From an uncultured Oscillospiraceae bacterium (GTDB taxonomy: Bacteria; Bacillota; Clostridia; Oscillospirales; Ruminococcaceae), in NCBI GenBank assembly GCA_904397845.1, contig CAJFOX010000027.1, positions 1-36,240 of the forward strand: DNA of 36,240 bases. The letters run 5' to 3'. Below, in pieces: positions 23,988 to 36,210 of the stretch (the stretch's first letter is position 1; the number at the start of each line of letters is the position of its first letter). A model generated the notes under the pieces. The model had not been told where the DNA came from. It did no database searches and worked only from the letters and a program-made list of their open reading frames with translations. The position numbers were made by a program, and so were the translations under genes.

Positions 23988-24833
23988 ATGAACCGAAAGC
24001 TGCGGGACTTTCTTTTCATGACTGCCGGCACCATTTTAGTAGCCGTCGGCCTGTACTATTTTAAAATGCCCAATCACTTTTCTACCGGCGGCGTATCCGG
24101 CATCGCTATTATCCTCGGCGCCCTCATTCCAGGGCTGTCTACCGGTACGATCAATTTCATCATCAATATGCTGCTTCTTCTTCTGGGCTTTTTGGTGTTT
24201 GGCAGGGGGTTTGGGGCCAAAACCGCTTATGCCAGCATGTTGATGTCCAGTATCGTCTGGGGATTGGAGCGCATACAGCCGATGGACGCCCCTTTTACCG
24301 ACGAGCCGCTGCTGGAGCTTTTTTTCGCTGTCGGCCTTCCGGCGGTGGGTTCCGCAATCCTCTTTAATATCGGCGCATCTACCGGCGGTACCGACATCAT
24401 TGCTATGATCGTGAAAAAATACAGCAGTGTCGACATTGGAAAAGCGCTTTTCATCAGCGACTGTGTCATCGTCATCACCGCCTGCATCGTTTTCGGCATG
24501 CAGACCGGCCTGTTCGCCATCATGGGGCTGGTATTAAAAACACTGGTGGTGGATATGGTAATCGAATCCATCAACCTGTCCAAATTTTTTACCGTGATTA
24601 CCAGCAATCCGGAGCCTATTGTCAAATACATCAACGAAACGCTTAAGCGCGGCGCCACCATCGAAGTGGCAGAGGGGTCTTACAGCCATCAGAAGCGCTA
24701 TATTATCCTTACTGCCACCCGCCGGCATCAGGCAGTGGCGCTACGCGCCTACGCCCGCCAAATGGATCCCCACGCTTTTATCATGATCACCAACTCCAGT
24801 GAGATCATCGGCAAAGGGTTCAGCGAACATTAG
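23988..24833 (+). CDS. YitT family membrane protein
   Basis: A 281-residue protein with five or six membrane spans followed by a C-terminal DUF2179 domain (~205-280). Family sequence includes FKMPNHFSTGGVSGIAIIL near the N-terminus, and GASTGGTDIIAMIV, GATIEVAEGSY and DPHAFIMITNSSEIIGKGF. The function of YitT proteins is not established. AGGAAGGGG precedes the ATG. The hairpin at 24842-24869 ends it. Confidence 0.9.
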   Translation: MNRKLRDFLFMTAGTILVAVGLYYFKMPNHFSTGGVSGIAIILGALIPGLSTGTINFIINMLLLLLGFLVFGRGFGAKTAYASMLMSSIVWGLERIQPMDAPFTDEPLLELFFAVGLPAVGSAILFNIGASTGGTDIIAMIVKKYSSVDIGKALFISDCVIVITACIVFGMQTGLFAIMGLVLKTLVVDMVIESINLSKFFTVITSNPEPIVKYINETLKRGATIEVAEGSYSHQKRYIILTATRRHQAVALRAYARQMDPHAFIMITNSSEIIGKGFSEH

Positions 24834-24841
24834 CTTTGTCT

Positions 24842-24869
24842 AAAAAGCTTCGATTTTCCGAAGCTTTTT
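24842..24869 (+). terminator. Terminator after the yitT-like gene
   Basis: AAAAAGCTTCG pairs with CGAAGCTTTTT over a six-base loop, followed by C and T7. Confidence 0.85.
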
Positions 24870-24897
24870 CTTTTTTTGCCATTTTGACATCTTTTTG

Positions 24898-24906
24898 TGT
24901 TATACT
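24898..24906 (+). promoter_or_regulatory. Possible extended -10 promoter for the GntR gene
   Basis: TGTTATACT is an extended -10 element. No -35 box sits at the normal distance. TTGACA at 24884 is too close to count. Confidence 0.35.
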
Positions 24907-24928
24907 AAAGGTACTATACAGATCATGA

Positions 24929-24959
24929 AAAAGGTTCTGTCCACCGTGGAAAACCTTTT
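24929..24959 (+). other. Hairpin in the GntR leader, attenuator-like
   Basis: AAAAGGTT pairs with AACCTTTT, with CCA and TGG also paired within, followed by ATTTAC. Its position before the ribosome binding site allows a role in transcript ending or translation control, but the U-tract is short. Confidence 0.35.
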
Positions 24960-25000
24960 ATTTACAGTTGACTTTATGGGAAAAGGAGGAGGACAAAGGG

Positions 25001-25708
25001 ATGTCTTTTGAAGGGGACCTGCCGTTATACCAGCAACTGGCGGAATTGCTCAAAGAAGGAATCTATACCGGCAGGTATAAACAGGGGCAAAAGTTACCCA
25101 CTGAGCTGGAGCTGTGCGAGCTGTATCACGTTAGCCGCAACACCGTGCGGGGTGCCCTGCGGCAGCTGGAAAAAGAAAATCTGCTGTTACGCCAGCAGGG
25201 AAAAGGAACCTTTGTCAGCAAGAAAAAATACAATCATCACATTGTTCCCGCCCGCAGCTTTACCGACATGTGCCGGGAAATTGGGTGCAAAGCTGACGCA
25301 AAGGTGATCAAATCGGTCATTCAAGATCCCACCGAAGAGGATGTTTCCTTTCTCGACCTGCGCCCAGAGGCAAAAATCATCGCCATTGAACGCATCCGCT
25401 ATACCGACGGCATACCCGTTGAATTGGAAATTTCGCATTTTCCCGAGTCGTTCGCCTTTTTGCTTGATGAAGAACTGAACCACTGTTCCATGTTGGGACT
25501 GCTGCGAGAAAAGTACGGCGTCTGGTTTACGAAATCCCGCATTTCCCTGGAGGTCACTTTTGCCTCCTATGAGATGTCTCACTATCTGTCCGTGCAGAAG
25601 GACTATCCCCTCCTGCTGATCAACAGCGAGTTAAGCGACCAAAACGGTATCCCCGGCTGCCGGTGCGTGCAGTATGTAGTGGGGGATAAATTTAAGATGA
25701 TCCTGTAA
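25001..25708 (+). CDS. GntR/HutC family transcriptional regulator
   Basis: A 235-residue regulator. The N-terminal winged helix (residues ~6-75) has PLYQQLAELLKEGIYTG, GQKLPTELEL and VSRNTVRGALRQLE. The rest is a UTRA ligand-binding domain, with SHFPESFAFLLDEE typical of the HutC branch. Such proteins usually sense a sugar phosphate, amino acid or related metabolite and control adjacent or self genes. AGGAGG lies about eight bases before ATG 25001. The aldehyde dehydrogenase downstream is a candidate target, but nothing else supports it. Confidence 0.9.
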   Translation: MSFEGDLPLYQQLAELLKEGIYTGRYKQGQKLPTELELCELYHVSRNTVRGALRQLEKENLLLRQQGKGTFVSKKKYNHHIVPARSFTDMCREIGCKADAKVIKSVIQDPTEEDVSFLDLRPEAKIIAIERIRYTDGIPVELEISHFPESFAFLLDEELNHCSMLGLLREKYGVWFTKSRISLEVTFASYEMSHYLSVQKDYPLLLINSELSDQNGIPGCRCVQYVVGDKFKMIL

Positions 25709-25800
25709 CAGCAGGCGGGGCTGCCGTCCATTCCGGCTTGGTGAAAAGCCCAAAAATCTGTTCAGGGATCGGAAAGCTACAGGAAAAGAGGTCTATCCGC

Positions 25801-25833
25801 CGTCTGAACTTGGGCAATCGTCAAGTTCAGGCG
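25801..25833 (+). other. 12-bp hairpin upstream of the aldehyde dehydrogenase gene
   Basis: Bases 25801-25812 pair with 25822-25833 with one T-G pair, over a nine-base loop. No T-tract follows, so it is not a simple terminator. It ends 16 bases before the GGGAGG binding site at 25849. Confidence 0.5.
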
Positions 25834-25859
25834 TACGATAAATGGTTTGGGAGGTATCT

Positions 25860-27236
25860 ATGAAATATCAGATGATTTTACAAAGCCAGCAGGATTTTTT
25901 CCGCAGCGGCGCTACCCTGTCGATTTCCTACCGGCGGGAGGTCCTGTCTTTGCTGGAAGGGGCCATCCTGAACCGTCGGGAGCAGATCGAATCCGCCTTA
26001 GCCGAAGACTTGGGGAAGTCCCGGCAGGAGGCCTACTCCACCGAGATCGCCGTCGTTTTAAGCGAACTGCGCTATGCTCGCCGGCATCTCAAAAGCTGGG
26101 CCCGCAGCAAAGCGGCTGTGACCCCCTTGAGCCATTGGCCGGGCAGACAGCGGGTTACACCTGTCCCCTACGGGTCGGTACTGATCCTGGCCCCATGGAA
26201 TTATCCGTTTCAGCTCTGCCTTTCTCCGCTGATCAGCGCGCTGGCAGCCGGGAACTGTGCAGTAGTCAAGCCCTCTGAGCTGGCGGGCAGGACGGCCCTG
26301 GTTATCTGCGCGCTGCTGGAGGAACTTTTTTCTCCCGAGTACGTTTCAGTCTGCCTGGGGGAGGCGGAAACCGCCGCAGCCCTTACTGCGCTGCCTTTTG
26401 ACAAAATCTTTTTTACCGGCAGCAGTGCGGTAGGGCGGAAGGTCCTGGCTGCCGCCGCCAATAACCTGACGCCGGTCACTCTGGAGCTGGGAGGAAAAAG
26501 TCCTTGCATTGTAGATTCCTCCGCCAATTTGAAAACGGCAGCCCGCCGGATCATGTGGGGGAAAATCCTCAATTGTGGGCAAACTTGTGTGGCGCCGGAC
26601 TATGTGCTGGTCCATCAGTCGGTGCAGAAAGCATTTGTCCTCCAATGCCGGGCAGCATTGGAGGAATTCCTCGGGGTAAATCCATTAGCCAGCCCTGATT
26701 ATGGGCATATTATCAACGGCGCCCATTATCGGCGCCTGATGGGCCTTTTGGAAGGCTGCCAAATACTATTCGGCCGCGAAACGGATCCTCAGTCCCTCCG
26801 ATTGTCTCCAACCCTGGTAGACAATCCCAGCCTGGATGCGCCGATCATGCAGGAGGAAATCTTTGGACCAATCCTTCCCGTGCTTTCCTTCCACACTTTG
26901 GAGGAGGCAGTTAAAATTGTCCAGCGATATCCCAGGCCTCTTGCCGCCTATTTCTTCTGCCGGGATAGACAGGCGCTAAAAATGATGCAGCAGTCCTTTT
27001 CCTACGGCGGCGGCTGTGTCAATGATACCATATTGCATTTAGCCTCCCCCCACCTTCCCTTTGGAGGCATCGGTGAAAGCGGCATGGGCAAAAGCCACGG
27101 CAGATATGGATTTCTGACCTTTTCCCATCTGCAGGGTTGCTACCAGCGGTACGGGCAGATAGAGCCGTCTTTGCGGTATCCTCCCTATACAGCAAAAAAG
27201 CTCTTCTGGATGGAAAAAGTGATGAATTTGTTTTAG
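25860..27236 (+). CDS. Aldehyde dehydrogenase family protein (class 3 type)
   Basis: A 458-residue NAD(P)-dependent aldehyde dehydrogenase of the short, class 3/fatty-aldehyde type (YwdH-like). Motifs in order: AAGNCAVVKPSE for cofactor binding, FTGSSAVGRKV, the general base Glu209 in LELGGK, the nucleophile Cys243 in NCGQTC, EEIFGPILPV, and PFGGIGESGMG. These enzymes oxidise aldehydes to acids. ATG 25860 follows GGGAGG by five bases; ATG 25842 lacks a site. The substrate cannot be inferred. A weak AT-only repeat overlaps the stop codon. Confidence 0.92.
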   Translation: MKYQMILQSQQDFFRSGATLSISYRREVLSLLEGAILNRREQIESALAEDLGKSRQEAYSTEIAVVLSELRYARRHLKSWARSKAAVTPLSHWPGRQRVTPVPYGSVLILAPWNYPFQLCLSPLISALAAGNCAVVKPSELAGRTALVICALLEELFSPEYVSVCLGEAETAAALTALPFDKIFFTGSSAVGRKVLAAAANNLTPVTLELGGKSPCIVDSSANLKTAARRIMWGKILNCGQTCVAPDYVLVHQSVQKAFVLQCRAALEEFLGVNPLASPDYGHIINGAHYRRLMGLLEGCQILFGRETDPQSLRLSPTLVDNPSLDAPIMQEEIFGPILPVLSFHTLEEAVKIVQRYPRPLAAYFFCRDRQALKMMQQSFSYGGGCVNDTILHLASPHLPFGGIGESGMGKSHGRYGFLTFSHLQGCYQRYGQIEPSLRYPPYTAKKLFWMEKVMNLF

Positions 27237-27481
27237 TTTTAACAAATTTTCCTCGTATATTTTTTAACAATTATACATTTTAAACAAAAATCTAGCTTCA
27301 TTTGCCATTACTCTTCCAAAAATGTCCACCTTTGCTAATTTGGATATGGATTTTATTGTTTTTTTGGTCTATTTCCTGTAAAATGCTCATTAGGGAGATA
27401 TTGGATGCTCTTTTTCGGGATCACCCCGCAAAACAAGCGACATCTCTACTTTTGAGAATACAATCAAAGCGTGGTGATAAA
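27237..27481. other. Intergenic region before the V-ATPase operon
   Basis: It holds a weak AT-rich inverted repeat (AATTTGTT with AACAAATT, ending 27248) that may end the aldehyde dehydrogenase transcript, and the promoter of the V-ATPase operon. No other gene is seen. Confidence 0.5.
27356..27384 (+). promoter_or_regulatory. Sigma-A promoter for the V-ATPase operon
   Basis: TTGTTT (27356-27361) and TAAAAT (27379-27384), 17-base spacer, about 97 bases before the first start codon. Confidence 0.65.
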
Positions 27482-27790
27482 ATGGGACAGGATACGATTC
27501 AGACAATCCGGGATGCGGAAGAAAAAGCGGACCAGATTGAGCGGCAAGCCGAGGCGGAATGCGCTGCTCTTTTGGCACAGGCGCGCAGCCAGGCCAAAGA
27601 GGAAACAGATAAGGCGCTGGCCAAAGCCCGCGCCGACAATCAGCAGGCTTTGCATCAAGCACGCGAAAAGGCGGACAAAACGCTGGAACAGGCATTGGCC
27701 AGCGTAGAATCCGAAATCCGGGCAATGCAGGCAAACGCCGCTGCCAAAAAAGAAGAAGCCATCCGGATGATCTTATCCGAATTGATTTAA
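27482..27790 (+). CDS. ntpF: V-type ATPase peripheral stalk subunit (G/H type)
   Basis: A 102-residue, almost wholly coiled-coil protein rich in Ala, Glu, Lys and Gln (IRDAEEKADQIERQAEAEC). It pairs with subunit E to form the peripheral stalk of A/V-type ATPases. Position as first gene of the operon, before subunit I, matches E. hirae ntpF and archaeal ahaH. ATG 27482 has GGTGA just before it. A longer frame back to 27302 overlaps the promoter and is ignored. Confidence 0.85.
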   Translation: MGQDTIQTIRDAEEKADQIERQAEAECAALLAQARSQAKEETDKALAKARADNQQALHQAREKADKTLEQALASVESEIRAMQANAAAKKEEAIRMILSELI

Positions 27791-27827
27791 CATTGACGAT
27801 GAATCCAGAAAGGAGGCCTCTTATCCT

Positions 27828-30330
<2,503 letters not shown>

Positions 30331-30383
30331 TCGGCTTGCCTTATGAAACAGATCCCCAATACGATAATAAGGAGAGCCGGCAT

Positions 30384-30980
30384 ATGACAGGATTAGAGAA
30401 AATCACCACCCAAATTATTGACGACGCCAAGGCTAGTGCCCAAAAGGCCAAGGCCGCGGCGGAAGCAGAAGCATCCAATATCCTGGCAGCGGCAAAAACA
30501 CAGCAGGAAAAACAGATAACGCAGATAGAATTGGACACCCAGGTACAGACGGCGGCGATTGCCGCCCAAGCTCAATCCAGTGCCGCACTCAAGCAGAGGC
30601 AGACCCTGCTGGCCGCTAAACAACAGATAATCCGCGAAATGATTCAGGCTGCCAGAGGATCTCTTTTGTCACTGGACGACGCGGCATATTTCGGCCTCAT
30701 TTTCAAAATGGTCGGTAAATTCGCCCTCCCCCAGCAAGGCAAGCTGATTCTAAACGAAAAGGACCTCGCCCGAGTTCCCGGGGATTTTGACGTACAGCTG
30801 AAGGCTGCTTTGGCGGCGATCCCCGGCGCGGTGCTTTCTTTGTCCAGCAGCACCTGCCCCATTGACGGAGGATTTGTGCTGGATTACGGCGGGATTGAGG
30901 AAAATTGTTCGTTTGAAGCGCTGTTTTATTCCAGCCAGGAAGCTTTGCAGGATAAAGTCCAGAAATTTCTGTTCCAATAA
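30384..30980 (+). CDS. ntpE: V-type ATPase subunit E
   Basis: A 198-residue peripheral stalk subunit: an N-terminal coiled coil (IIDDAKASAQKAKAAAEAEA) and a C-terminal alpha/beta head with CPIDGGFVLDYGGIEENCSF. It joins with the G/H subunit to hold the catalytic head. AAGGAG lies nine bases before ATG 30384. ntpC begins after 12 bases. Confidence 0.93.
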   Translation: MTGLEKITTQIIDDAKASAQKAKAAAEAEASNILAAAKTQQEKQITQIELDTQVQTAAIAAQAQSSAALKQRQTLLAAKQQIIREMIQAARGSLLSLDDAAYFGLIFKMVGKFALPQQGKLILNEKDLARVPGDFDVQLKAALAAIPGAVLSLSSSTCPIDGGFVLDYGGIEENCSFEALFYSSQEALQDKVQKFLFQ

Positions 30981-30992
30981 GGAGGTTGGATG

Positions 30993-31964
30993 ATGGCGAA
31001 ACCCGATTATATTTATGCGGTAGCCCGGATCCGCTCCAAGGAACTTTTATGTTTCAGTCCCGCCACTTTAGAGCAGTTGATGGCCTGCAAAACCTATCAT
31101 GAATGCGTGCGTATGCTGAATGAAAAAGGCTGGGGCAACGGCTCTGCCAACCAAACGCCCGAATCCCTTTTAGAGGCAGAGCGTAGAAAAACCTGGGATC
31201 AGCTGAGGGAATTAGTGGAGGATATGAGCGTTTTTGACGTGTTTTTATACGCCAATGACTATCATAACCTCAAGGCGGCAATCAAGGAAAGCTATGCGCC
31301 TTCCCATGGGGCGGACATCTACAATCCAAACGGAACGATTGATCCGGCGCTCTTGCGCCAGGCAGCTAAAGATCATCAATTCTCCGTTCTCCCCGCCGAG
31401 ATGGGAGCTGTTGCGGAAGAAGCAATGAGCGTTCTGCGCCAGACGGGCGATGGGCAGCTTTGCGACATGATAATCGATAAGGCTGCGCTGGAAGCTATTT
31501 TGCGCGCGGGCAAAGCTTCTGGCAGCCCGCTGCTCGAATTTTATGCCGAGCACACAGTAGCCACTGCCGACATCAAAATTGCCGTCCGCTGCCAAAAAAC
31601 TGGAAAGTCTCTGGGGTTTTTACAGCGTGCGCTGGTGGAATGCGACACGCTGGATATTACACAACTGGCCCAGGCCGCCGTAGAAAGCTTCGAAGCAATT
31701 ACCGGGTATCTGATCCATACCTGCTATGGCGGCGCGGCTGAAGCGTTGTGCCAGTCCGCCTCCGCTTTTGAACGTTGGTGTGACAACCGGTTAATCGAAA
31801 AAATCCGACCGCAAAAATACGAGACGTCTACCATTGACCCTATCGCTGCATGGTTACTGGCAAGAGAAAACGAAATCAAGACTGTCCGCATCCTTCTGTC
31901 CGGCAAACGGAACGGACTTTCGGACGATGCGATTCGGGAAAGGTTAAGGGAAATGTATGTATAA
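30993..31964 (+). CDS. ntpC: V-type ATPase subunit C (V0 d-type)
   Basis: A 323-residue, mainly helical subunit that links the central stalk to the rotor ring. The segment ELLCFSPATLEQLMACKTYH near the start and FLYANDYHNLKAAIKESY are characteristic. ATG 30993 is chosen over ATG 30990 because AAGGAGG is seven bases away. The end overlaps ntpG by eight bases, which couples their translation. Confidence 0.93.
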   Translation: MAKPDYIYAVARIRSKELLCFSPATLEQLMACKTYHECVRMLNEKGWGNGSANQTPESLLEAERRKTWDQLRELVEDMSVFDVFLYANDYHNLKAAIKESYAPSHGADIYNPNGTIDPALLRQAAKDHQFSVLPAEMGAVAEEAMSVLRQTGDGQLCDMIIDKAALEAILRAGKASGSPLLEFYAEHTVATADIKIAVRCQKTGKSLGFLQRALVECDTLDITQLAQAAVESFEAITGYLIHTCYGGAAEALCQSASAFERWCDNRLIEKIRPQKYETSTIDPIAAWLLARENEIKTVRILLSGKRNGLSDDAIRERLREMYV

Positions 31965-32280
31965 GATTGCAGTTTTAGGCGACTACGACAGTATCTACGG
32001 TTTTGCCACGCTGGGCCTGGATACTTACCCTGCCTACGATCCCACTGAAGCAGTCCGCACCCTGCGCCGTCTGGCAGACGGAAACTACGCGGTCATTTAT
32101 ATCACAGAGGCACTGGCTGCCGAGATCGATGAGGAGCTGAACCGCTACCGCTCCCAGCGGCTGCCCGCCATTATCCTGATCCCCGGCGTGTCCGGCAATA
32201 CGGGCAGGGGGATCGCTGAAGTGAAACGTTCGGTGGAGCAGGCTGTTGGCTCCGACATTATATTCGGCAATGATAACTAA
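31957..32280 (+). CDS. ntpG: V-type ATPase subunit F
   Basis: A 107-residue Rossmann-like central stalk subunit. The start MYKIAVLGDYDSIYGFATLG and the later LPAIILIPG are family features. The order C-F-A matches E. hirae, where this gene is called ntpG. It overlaps ntpC by eight bases. Confidence 0.9.
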   Translation: MYKIAVLGDYDSIYGFATLGLDTYPAYDPTEAVRTLRRLADGNYAVIYITEALAAEIDEELNRYRSQRLPAIILIPGVSGNTGRGIAEVKRSVEQAVGSDIIFGNDN

Positions 32281-32300
32281 CGAAAAGCAGGTGAAAATAC

Positions 32301-34073
32301 ATGAGCAAAGGTACCATAAAAAAAGTTGCCGGGCCTCTGGTCATCGCCCAAGGAATGCGTGACGCCAATATGTTCGACGTATGCCGTGTCAGCGACCAGC
32401 GCTTGATCGGCGAGATCATCGAGATCCACGGAGACCAGGCCTCGGTGCAGGTCTATGAAGAGACCTCTGGCCTTGGGCCTGGCGAGCCAGTGGAATCCAC
32501 CGGCTCGCCATTGAGTGTTGAACTGGGCCCAGGGCTCATCGGCAGCATTTTCGACGGCATCCAACGCCCGCTGGAAACCATCATGGAAGTTTCCGGCAAC
32601 AATCTTAAACGGGGCGTGGAGGTTCCGGCCTTAAGCCGTGAAAAATCCTGGCACTTTGTCCCCACAGTCAAAGCAGGCGACAAGGTAACCGGCGGTGATA
32701 TCATCGGTTCGGTGCAGGAAACCAAAATTGTTTCCCATAAAATCATGGTGCCCAACGGCGTTGCCGGCACAGTGAAATCGATTGAAGAGGGCGATTTTAC
32801 CATTACGCAGATGATTGCGGTCGTTGAAAACGAAAACGGCGGGGATTCGCCTTTGACCCTGATGCAGAGCTGGCCTGTCCGAAAAGGCCGCCCCTATCGA
32901 GAAAAGCTCCCGCCTGATATGCCTTTGGTCACGGGCCAGCGGGTGATCGATACTCTGTTCCCCATTGCCAAAGGCGGCGTAGCGGCGGTTCCGGGTCCCT
33001 TCGGCTCCGGAAAAACTGTTGTGCAGCATCAGCTGGCCAAGTGGGCCGAAGCAGATATCGTCGTCTACATCGGCTGCGGCGAGCGCGGCAATGAGATGAC
33101 CGATGTTTTGAACGAATTTCCGGAACTGAAGGATCCCAAAACCGGCTATTCGTTGATGGAGCGTACCGTTTTGATTGCCAACACCTCTGATATGCCTGTT
33201 GCGGCTCGTGAGGCTTCCATCTATACTGGTATCACCATCGCTGAATATTTCCGTGATATGGGCTATTCCGTGGCCCTAATGGCAGACTCCACCTCCCGCT
33301 GGGCGGAAGCGCTGCGCGAAATGTCCGGCCGTTTGGAGGAGATGCCCGGTGAGGAGGGATACCCCGCTTATCTGGGCAGCCGCCTGGCGCAATTCTATGA
33401 GCGCGCCGGCAGGGTTGTCGCGCTGGGACAGGAAGGCCGCGAGGGCGCTTTGAGTGTCATTGGAGCCGTATCCCCCCCTGGCGGCGATATCTCCGAACCG
33501 GTCGCCCAGGCAACCTTGCGCATTGTAAAGGTATTCTGGAGCCTGGATTCTTCGCTGGCCTACGCCCGCCACTTCCCGGCCATCAACTGGCTGACCAGCT
33601 ATTCGCTGTACGCCGACAGCACCGCCAAGTGGTTTAACAGCCACGTCCACGAAGACTGGTCTGAACTGAAACAACAGTTGATGCGCCTTTTGCAGGAGGA
33701 AGCGGAGCTGGACGAAATCGTAAAATTGGTTGGTATGGATGCGCTGTCCCCCGCTGATCGCCTGAAGCTGGAAGCCGCCCGCTCGATCCGCGAAGACTTT
33801 TTGCATCAAGATGCGTTTCATGAAATTGATACCTACACCTCTTTGGAAAAACAATACGCCATGATGAAGCTGGTGTTGGTGTTCTATCAGTCTACCGTCA
33901 ACGCTTTGAATGAAGGCATCGGTATCGATGAACTGGTAAAGTTGTCCGTCCGGGAACGGATCGGTCGTTTTAAATACACACCGGAAGACGAAATTGCCAG
34001 AGAATTTGATGACATTGTTCTGGAGCTGAACAAAGAAATGGAAGAACTTTCTCAGAAGAAGGAGGACTTCTAA
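32301..34073 (+). CDS. ntpA: V-type ATPase catalytic subunit A
   Basis: A 590-residue catalytic subunit. The Walker A loop GPFGSGKT is at 232-239 and the Walker B strand ([17 protein letters not shown]) is intact. The long insert before the nucleotide domain (~110-190) distinguishes it from F-type beta. It hydrolyses or makes ATP at the interface with subunit B. AGGTGA precedes the ATG. The stop overlaps the start of ntpB by one base (TAATG). Confidence 0.97.
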   Translation: MSKGTIKKVAGPLVIAQGMRDANMFDVCRVSDQRLIGEIIEIHGDQASVQVYEETSGLGPGEPVESTGSPLSVELGPGLIGSIFDGIQRPLETIMEVSGNNLKRGVEVPALSREKSWHFVPTVKAGDKVTGGDIIGSVQETKIVSHKIMVPNGVAGTVKSIEEGDFTITQMIAVVENENGGDSPLTLMQSWPVRKGRPYREKLPPDMPLVTGQRVIDTLFPIAKGGVAAVPGPFGSGKTVVQHQLAKWAEADIVVYIGCGERGNEMTDVLNEFPELKDPKTGYSLMERTVLIANTSDMPVAAREASIYTGITIAEYFRDMGYSVALMADSTSRWAEALREMSGRLEEMPGEEGYPAYLGSRLAQFYERAGRVVALGQEGREGALSVIGAVSPPGGDISEPVAQATLRIVKVFWSLDSSLAYARHFPAINWLTSYSLYADSTAKWFNSHVHEDWSELKQQLMRLLQEEAELDEIVKLVGMDALSPADRLKLEAARSIREDFLHQDAFHEIDTYTSLEKQYAMMKLVLVFYQSTVNALNEGIGIDELVKLSVRERIGRFKYTPEDEIAREFDDIVLELNKEMEELSQKKEDF

Positions 34074-35443
34074 TGCCAAAGGAATACAGAACCATTCAAG
34101 AGGTGGCAGGTCCTCTTATGCTGGTGCGCGGCGTAGAAAACGTCACCTACAACGAGTTGGGCGAAATTGAGCTTGCCTCCGGTGAAAAACGCCGCTGTAA
34201 GGTACTGGAGATCGATGGCGGAAACGCGCTGGTCCAGCTGTTTGAAGATTCCACCGGTATCAACCTATCTAACAGTAAAGTTCGCTTTTTGGGCCGGCCC
34301 ATGGAATTAGGCGTTTCCGAAGATATGCTCAGCCGTGTATTTGACGGTCTGGGCCGCCCCATCGACGGGGGCCCGGAAATCCTGCCCGAAAAACGTAAGG
34401 ATATCAATGGCCTGCCTATCAATCCGGCCGCCAGAAACTACCCCCAGGAATTCATCCAGACCGGTGTTTCCGCTATCGACGGCCTGAATACGCTGGTCCG
34501 CGGCCAGAAGCTGCCCATTTTCTCCGCCTCTGGTCTGCCCCACGCCAACCTTGCTGCACAGATTGCCCGGCAGGCGCGGGTGCGCGGCACCACCGAGCCT
34601 TTTGCCGTCGTATTCGCGGCTATGGGTATCACTTTTGAAGAAGCGAATTTCTTTATTGAAAGCTTTAAAGAAACCGGCGCCATTGACCGTACCGTCTTGT
34701 TTGTCAATCTGGCGAACGACCCTGCGGTGGAACGTATCGCTACCCCCCGTATGGCGCTGACCGCTGCAGAATATCTGGCGTTCGAAAAGAATATGCACGT
34801 TTTGGTCATTCTCACCGATATCACCAACTACGCTGACTCTTTACGCGAGGTTTCCGCTGCCCGTAAAGAAGTTCCCGGCCGCCGCGGCTATCCCGGCTAT
34901 ATGTATACCGACCTGGCCAGCCTGTATGAACGGGCCGGACGGCAGAAAGGCAAAAATGGTTCTATTACCATGATCCCGATTCTGACCATGCCGGAAGATG
35001 ACAAAACCCATCCCATCCCCGACCTAACCGGTTATATCACCGAAGGACAGATTATTTTAAGCCGGGAACTGTACCGCAAGGGCGTTACTCCGCCCATTGA
35101 CGTGCTGCCCAGCCTGAGCCGTTTGAAGGATAAGGGCATCGGCGAAGGAAAAACCCGCGCTGATCATGCCAATACCATGAACCAGCTGTTTGCGGCTTAT
35201 GCCCGCGGCAAGGATGCAAAAGAGCTGATGGTGGTTCTGGGCGAAGCGGCGCTGACTGACATCGATAAGCTATATGCCCAGTTTGCCGACGCGTTTGAGG
35301 CAGAATATGTTTCACAGGGCTATGAGACCAACCGTGACATTGAAGAAACGTTGGCTATCGGATGGAAGCTGCTGTCCATTCTCCCCCGTTCGGAACTGAA
35401 ACGTATTAAGGATGAGTATCTCGATGAATACTACGGCAAATAG
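34073..35443 (+). CDS. ntpB: V-type ATPase subunit B
   Basis: A 456-residue non-catalytic subunit. In place of a Walker A loop it has ASGLPHANL at 152-160, as expected for [21 protein letters not shown] and [20 protein letters not shown] are typical. It alternates with A in the head ring. Confidence 0.97.
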   Translation: MPKEYRTIQEVAGPLMLVRGVENVTYNELGEIELASGEKRRCKVLEIDGGNALVQLFEDSTGINLSNSKVRFLGRPMELGVSEDMLSRVFDGLGRPIDGGPEILPEKRKDINGLPINPAARNYPQEFIQTGVSAIDGLNTLVRGQKLPIFSASGLPHANLAAQIARQARVRGTTEPFAVVFAAMGITFEEANFFIESFKETGAIDRTVLFVNLANDPAVERIATPRMALTAAEYLAFEKNMHVLVILTDITNYADSLREVSAARKEVPGRRGYPGYMYTDLASLYERAGRQKGKNGSITMIPILTMPEDDKTHPIPDLTGYITEGQIILSRELYRKGVTPPIDVLPSLSRLKDKGIGEGKTRADHANTMNQLFAAYARGKDAKELMVVLGEAALTDIDKLYAQFADAFEAEYVSQGYETNRDIEETLAIGWKLLSILPRSELKRIKDEYLDEYYGK

Positions 35444-35454
35444 GGGGGATTTTC

Positions 35455-36120
35455 TTGGCAAATACACAGGTGAATCCAACTCGGATGGAGCTGACCCGCT
35501 TGAAGAAAAAGCTGTCCACGGCTATGCGCGGCCACAAGCTTTTGAAGGATAAGAGAGACGAACTGATGCGTCAGTTTCTGGATATGGTCCGGCAGAACAA
35601 AGCCCTCCGGGAAAAAGTGGAAAGCGGCATTCACGCAGCCAACAAAAACTTTTTGCTGGCCCGCGCCGCTACTGACGCACAAGTGCTGGATGTGGCGTTG
35701 ATGGCGCCGAAGCAGGAAGTTTTTCTGGAGGCCTCTGAGCGCAATGTGATGAGCGTAGAAATTCCAGTGTTTGAGTATAAAACCCGCACCGCTGATTCAA
35801 ACGACATTTATTCCTACGGTTTTGCCTTCACTTCTGCCGATTTGGATGATGCGGTACTTTCCTTATCTGAGGTTCTCCCTGATATGCTCAAGTTGGCGGA
35901 GATTGAAAAATCCTGCCAGCTGATGGCCGCCGAGATCGAAAAAACCCGCCGCCGCGTCAATGCGCTGGAGCATGTGATGATCCCGGATTTGCAGACAAAT
36001 ATTAAATATATCACCATGAAGCTGGACGAAAACGAGCGAAGCACACAAATCCGGCTGATGAAAGTGAAAGACATGATGCTGGAGCAGGCCCACCATTATT
36101 CGGAACGAGCCGCACAGTAA
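35455..36120 (+). CDS. ntpD: V-type ATPase subunit D (central stalk)
   Basis: A 221-residue helical rotor-axle subunit. NPTRMELTRLKKKLSTAMRG at the start, KRDELMRQF, and the C-terminal helix pair with RRRVNALEHVMIPDL are diagnostic. TTG 35455 follows GGGGGG by about seven bases. It is the last recognised ATPase gene. Confidence 0.95.
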   Translation: MANTQVNPTRMELTRLKKKLSTAMRGHKLLKDKRDELMRQFLDMVRQNKALREKVESGIHAANKNFLLARAATDAQVLDVALMAPKQEVFLEASERNVMSVEIPVFEYKTRTADSNDIYSYGFAFTSADLDDAVLSLSEVLPDMLKLAEIEKSCQLMAAEIEKTRRRVNALEHVMIPDLQTNIKYITMKLDENERSTQIRLMKVKDMMLEQAHHYSERAAQ

Positions 36121-36154
36121 AAATCTTTTGCTTGACCAAACAAAAAGACCTGCC

Positions 36155-36188
36155 AAGGGAGGCGCTTCGTATGGAAGTTGCCTCCCTT
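36155..36188 (+). terminator. Hairpin after the V-ATPase operon
   Basis: AAGGGAGGC (36155-36163) pairs with GCCTCCCTT (36180-36188). The downstream T-tract is poor (TGTGT), so termination may be partial. Confidence 0.5.
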
Positions 36189-36210
36189 TGTGTAAAGGAG
36201 TGGGTAAGTT

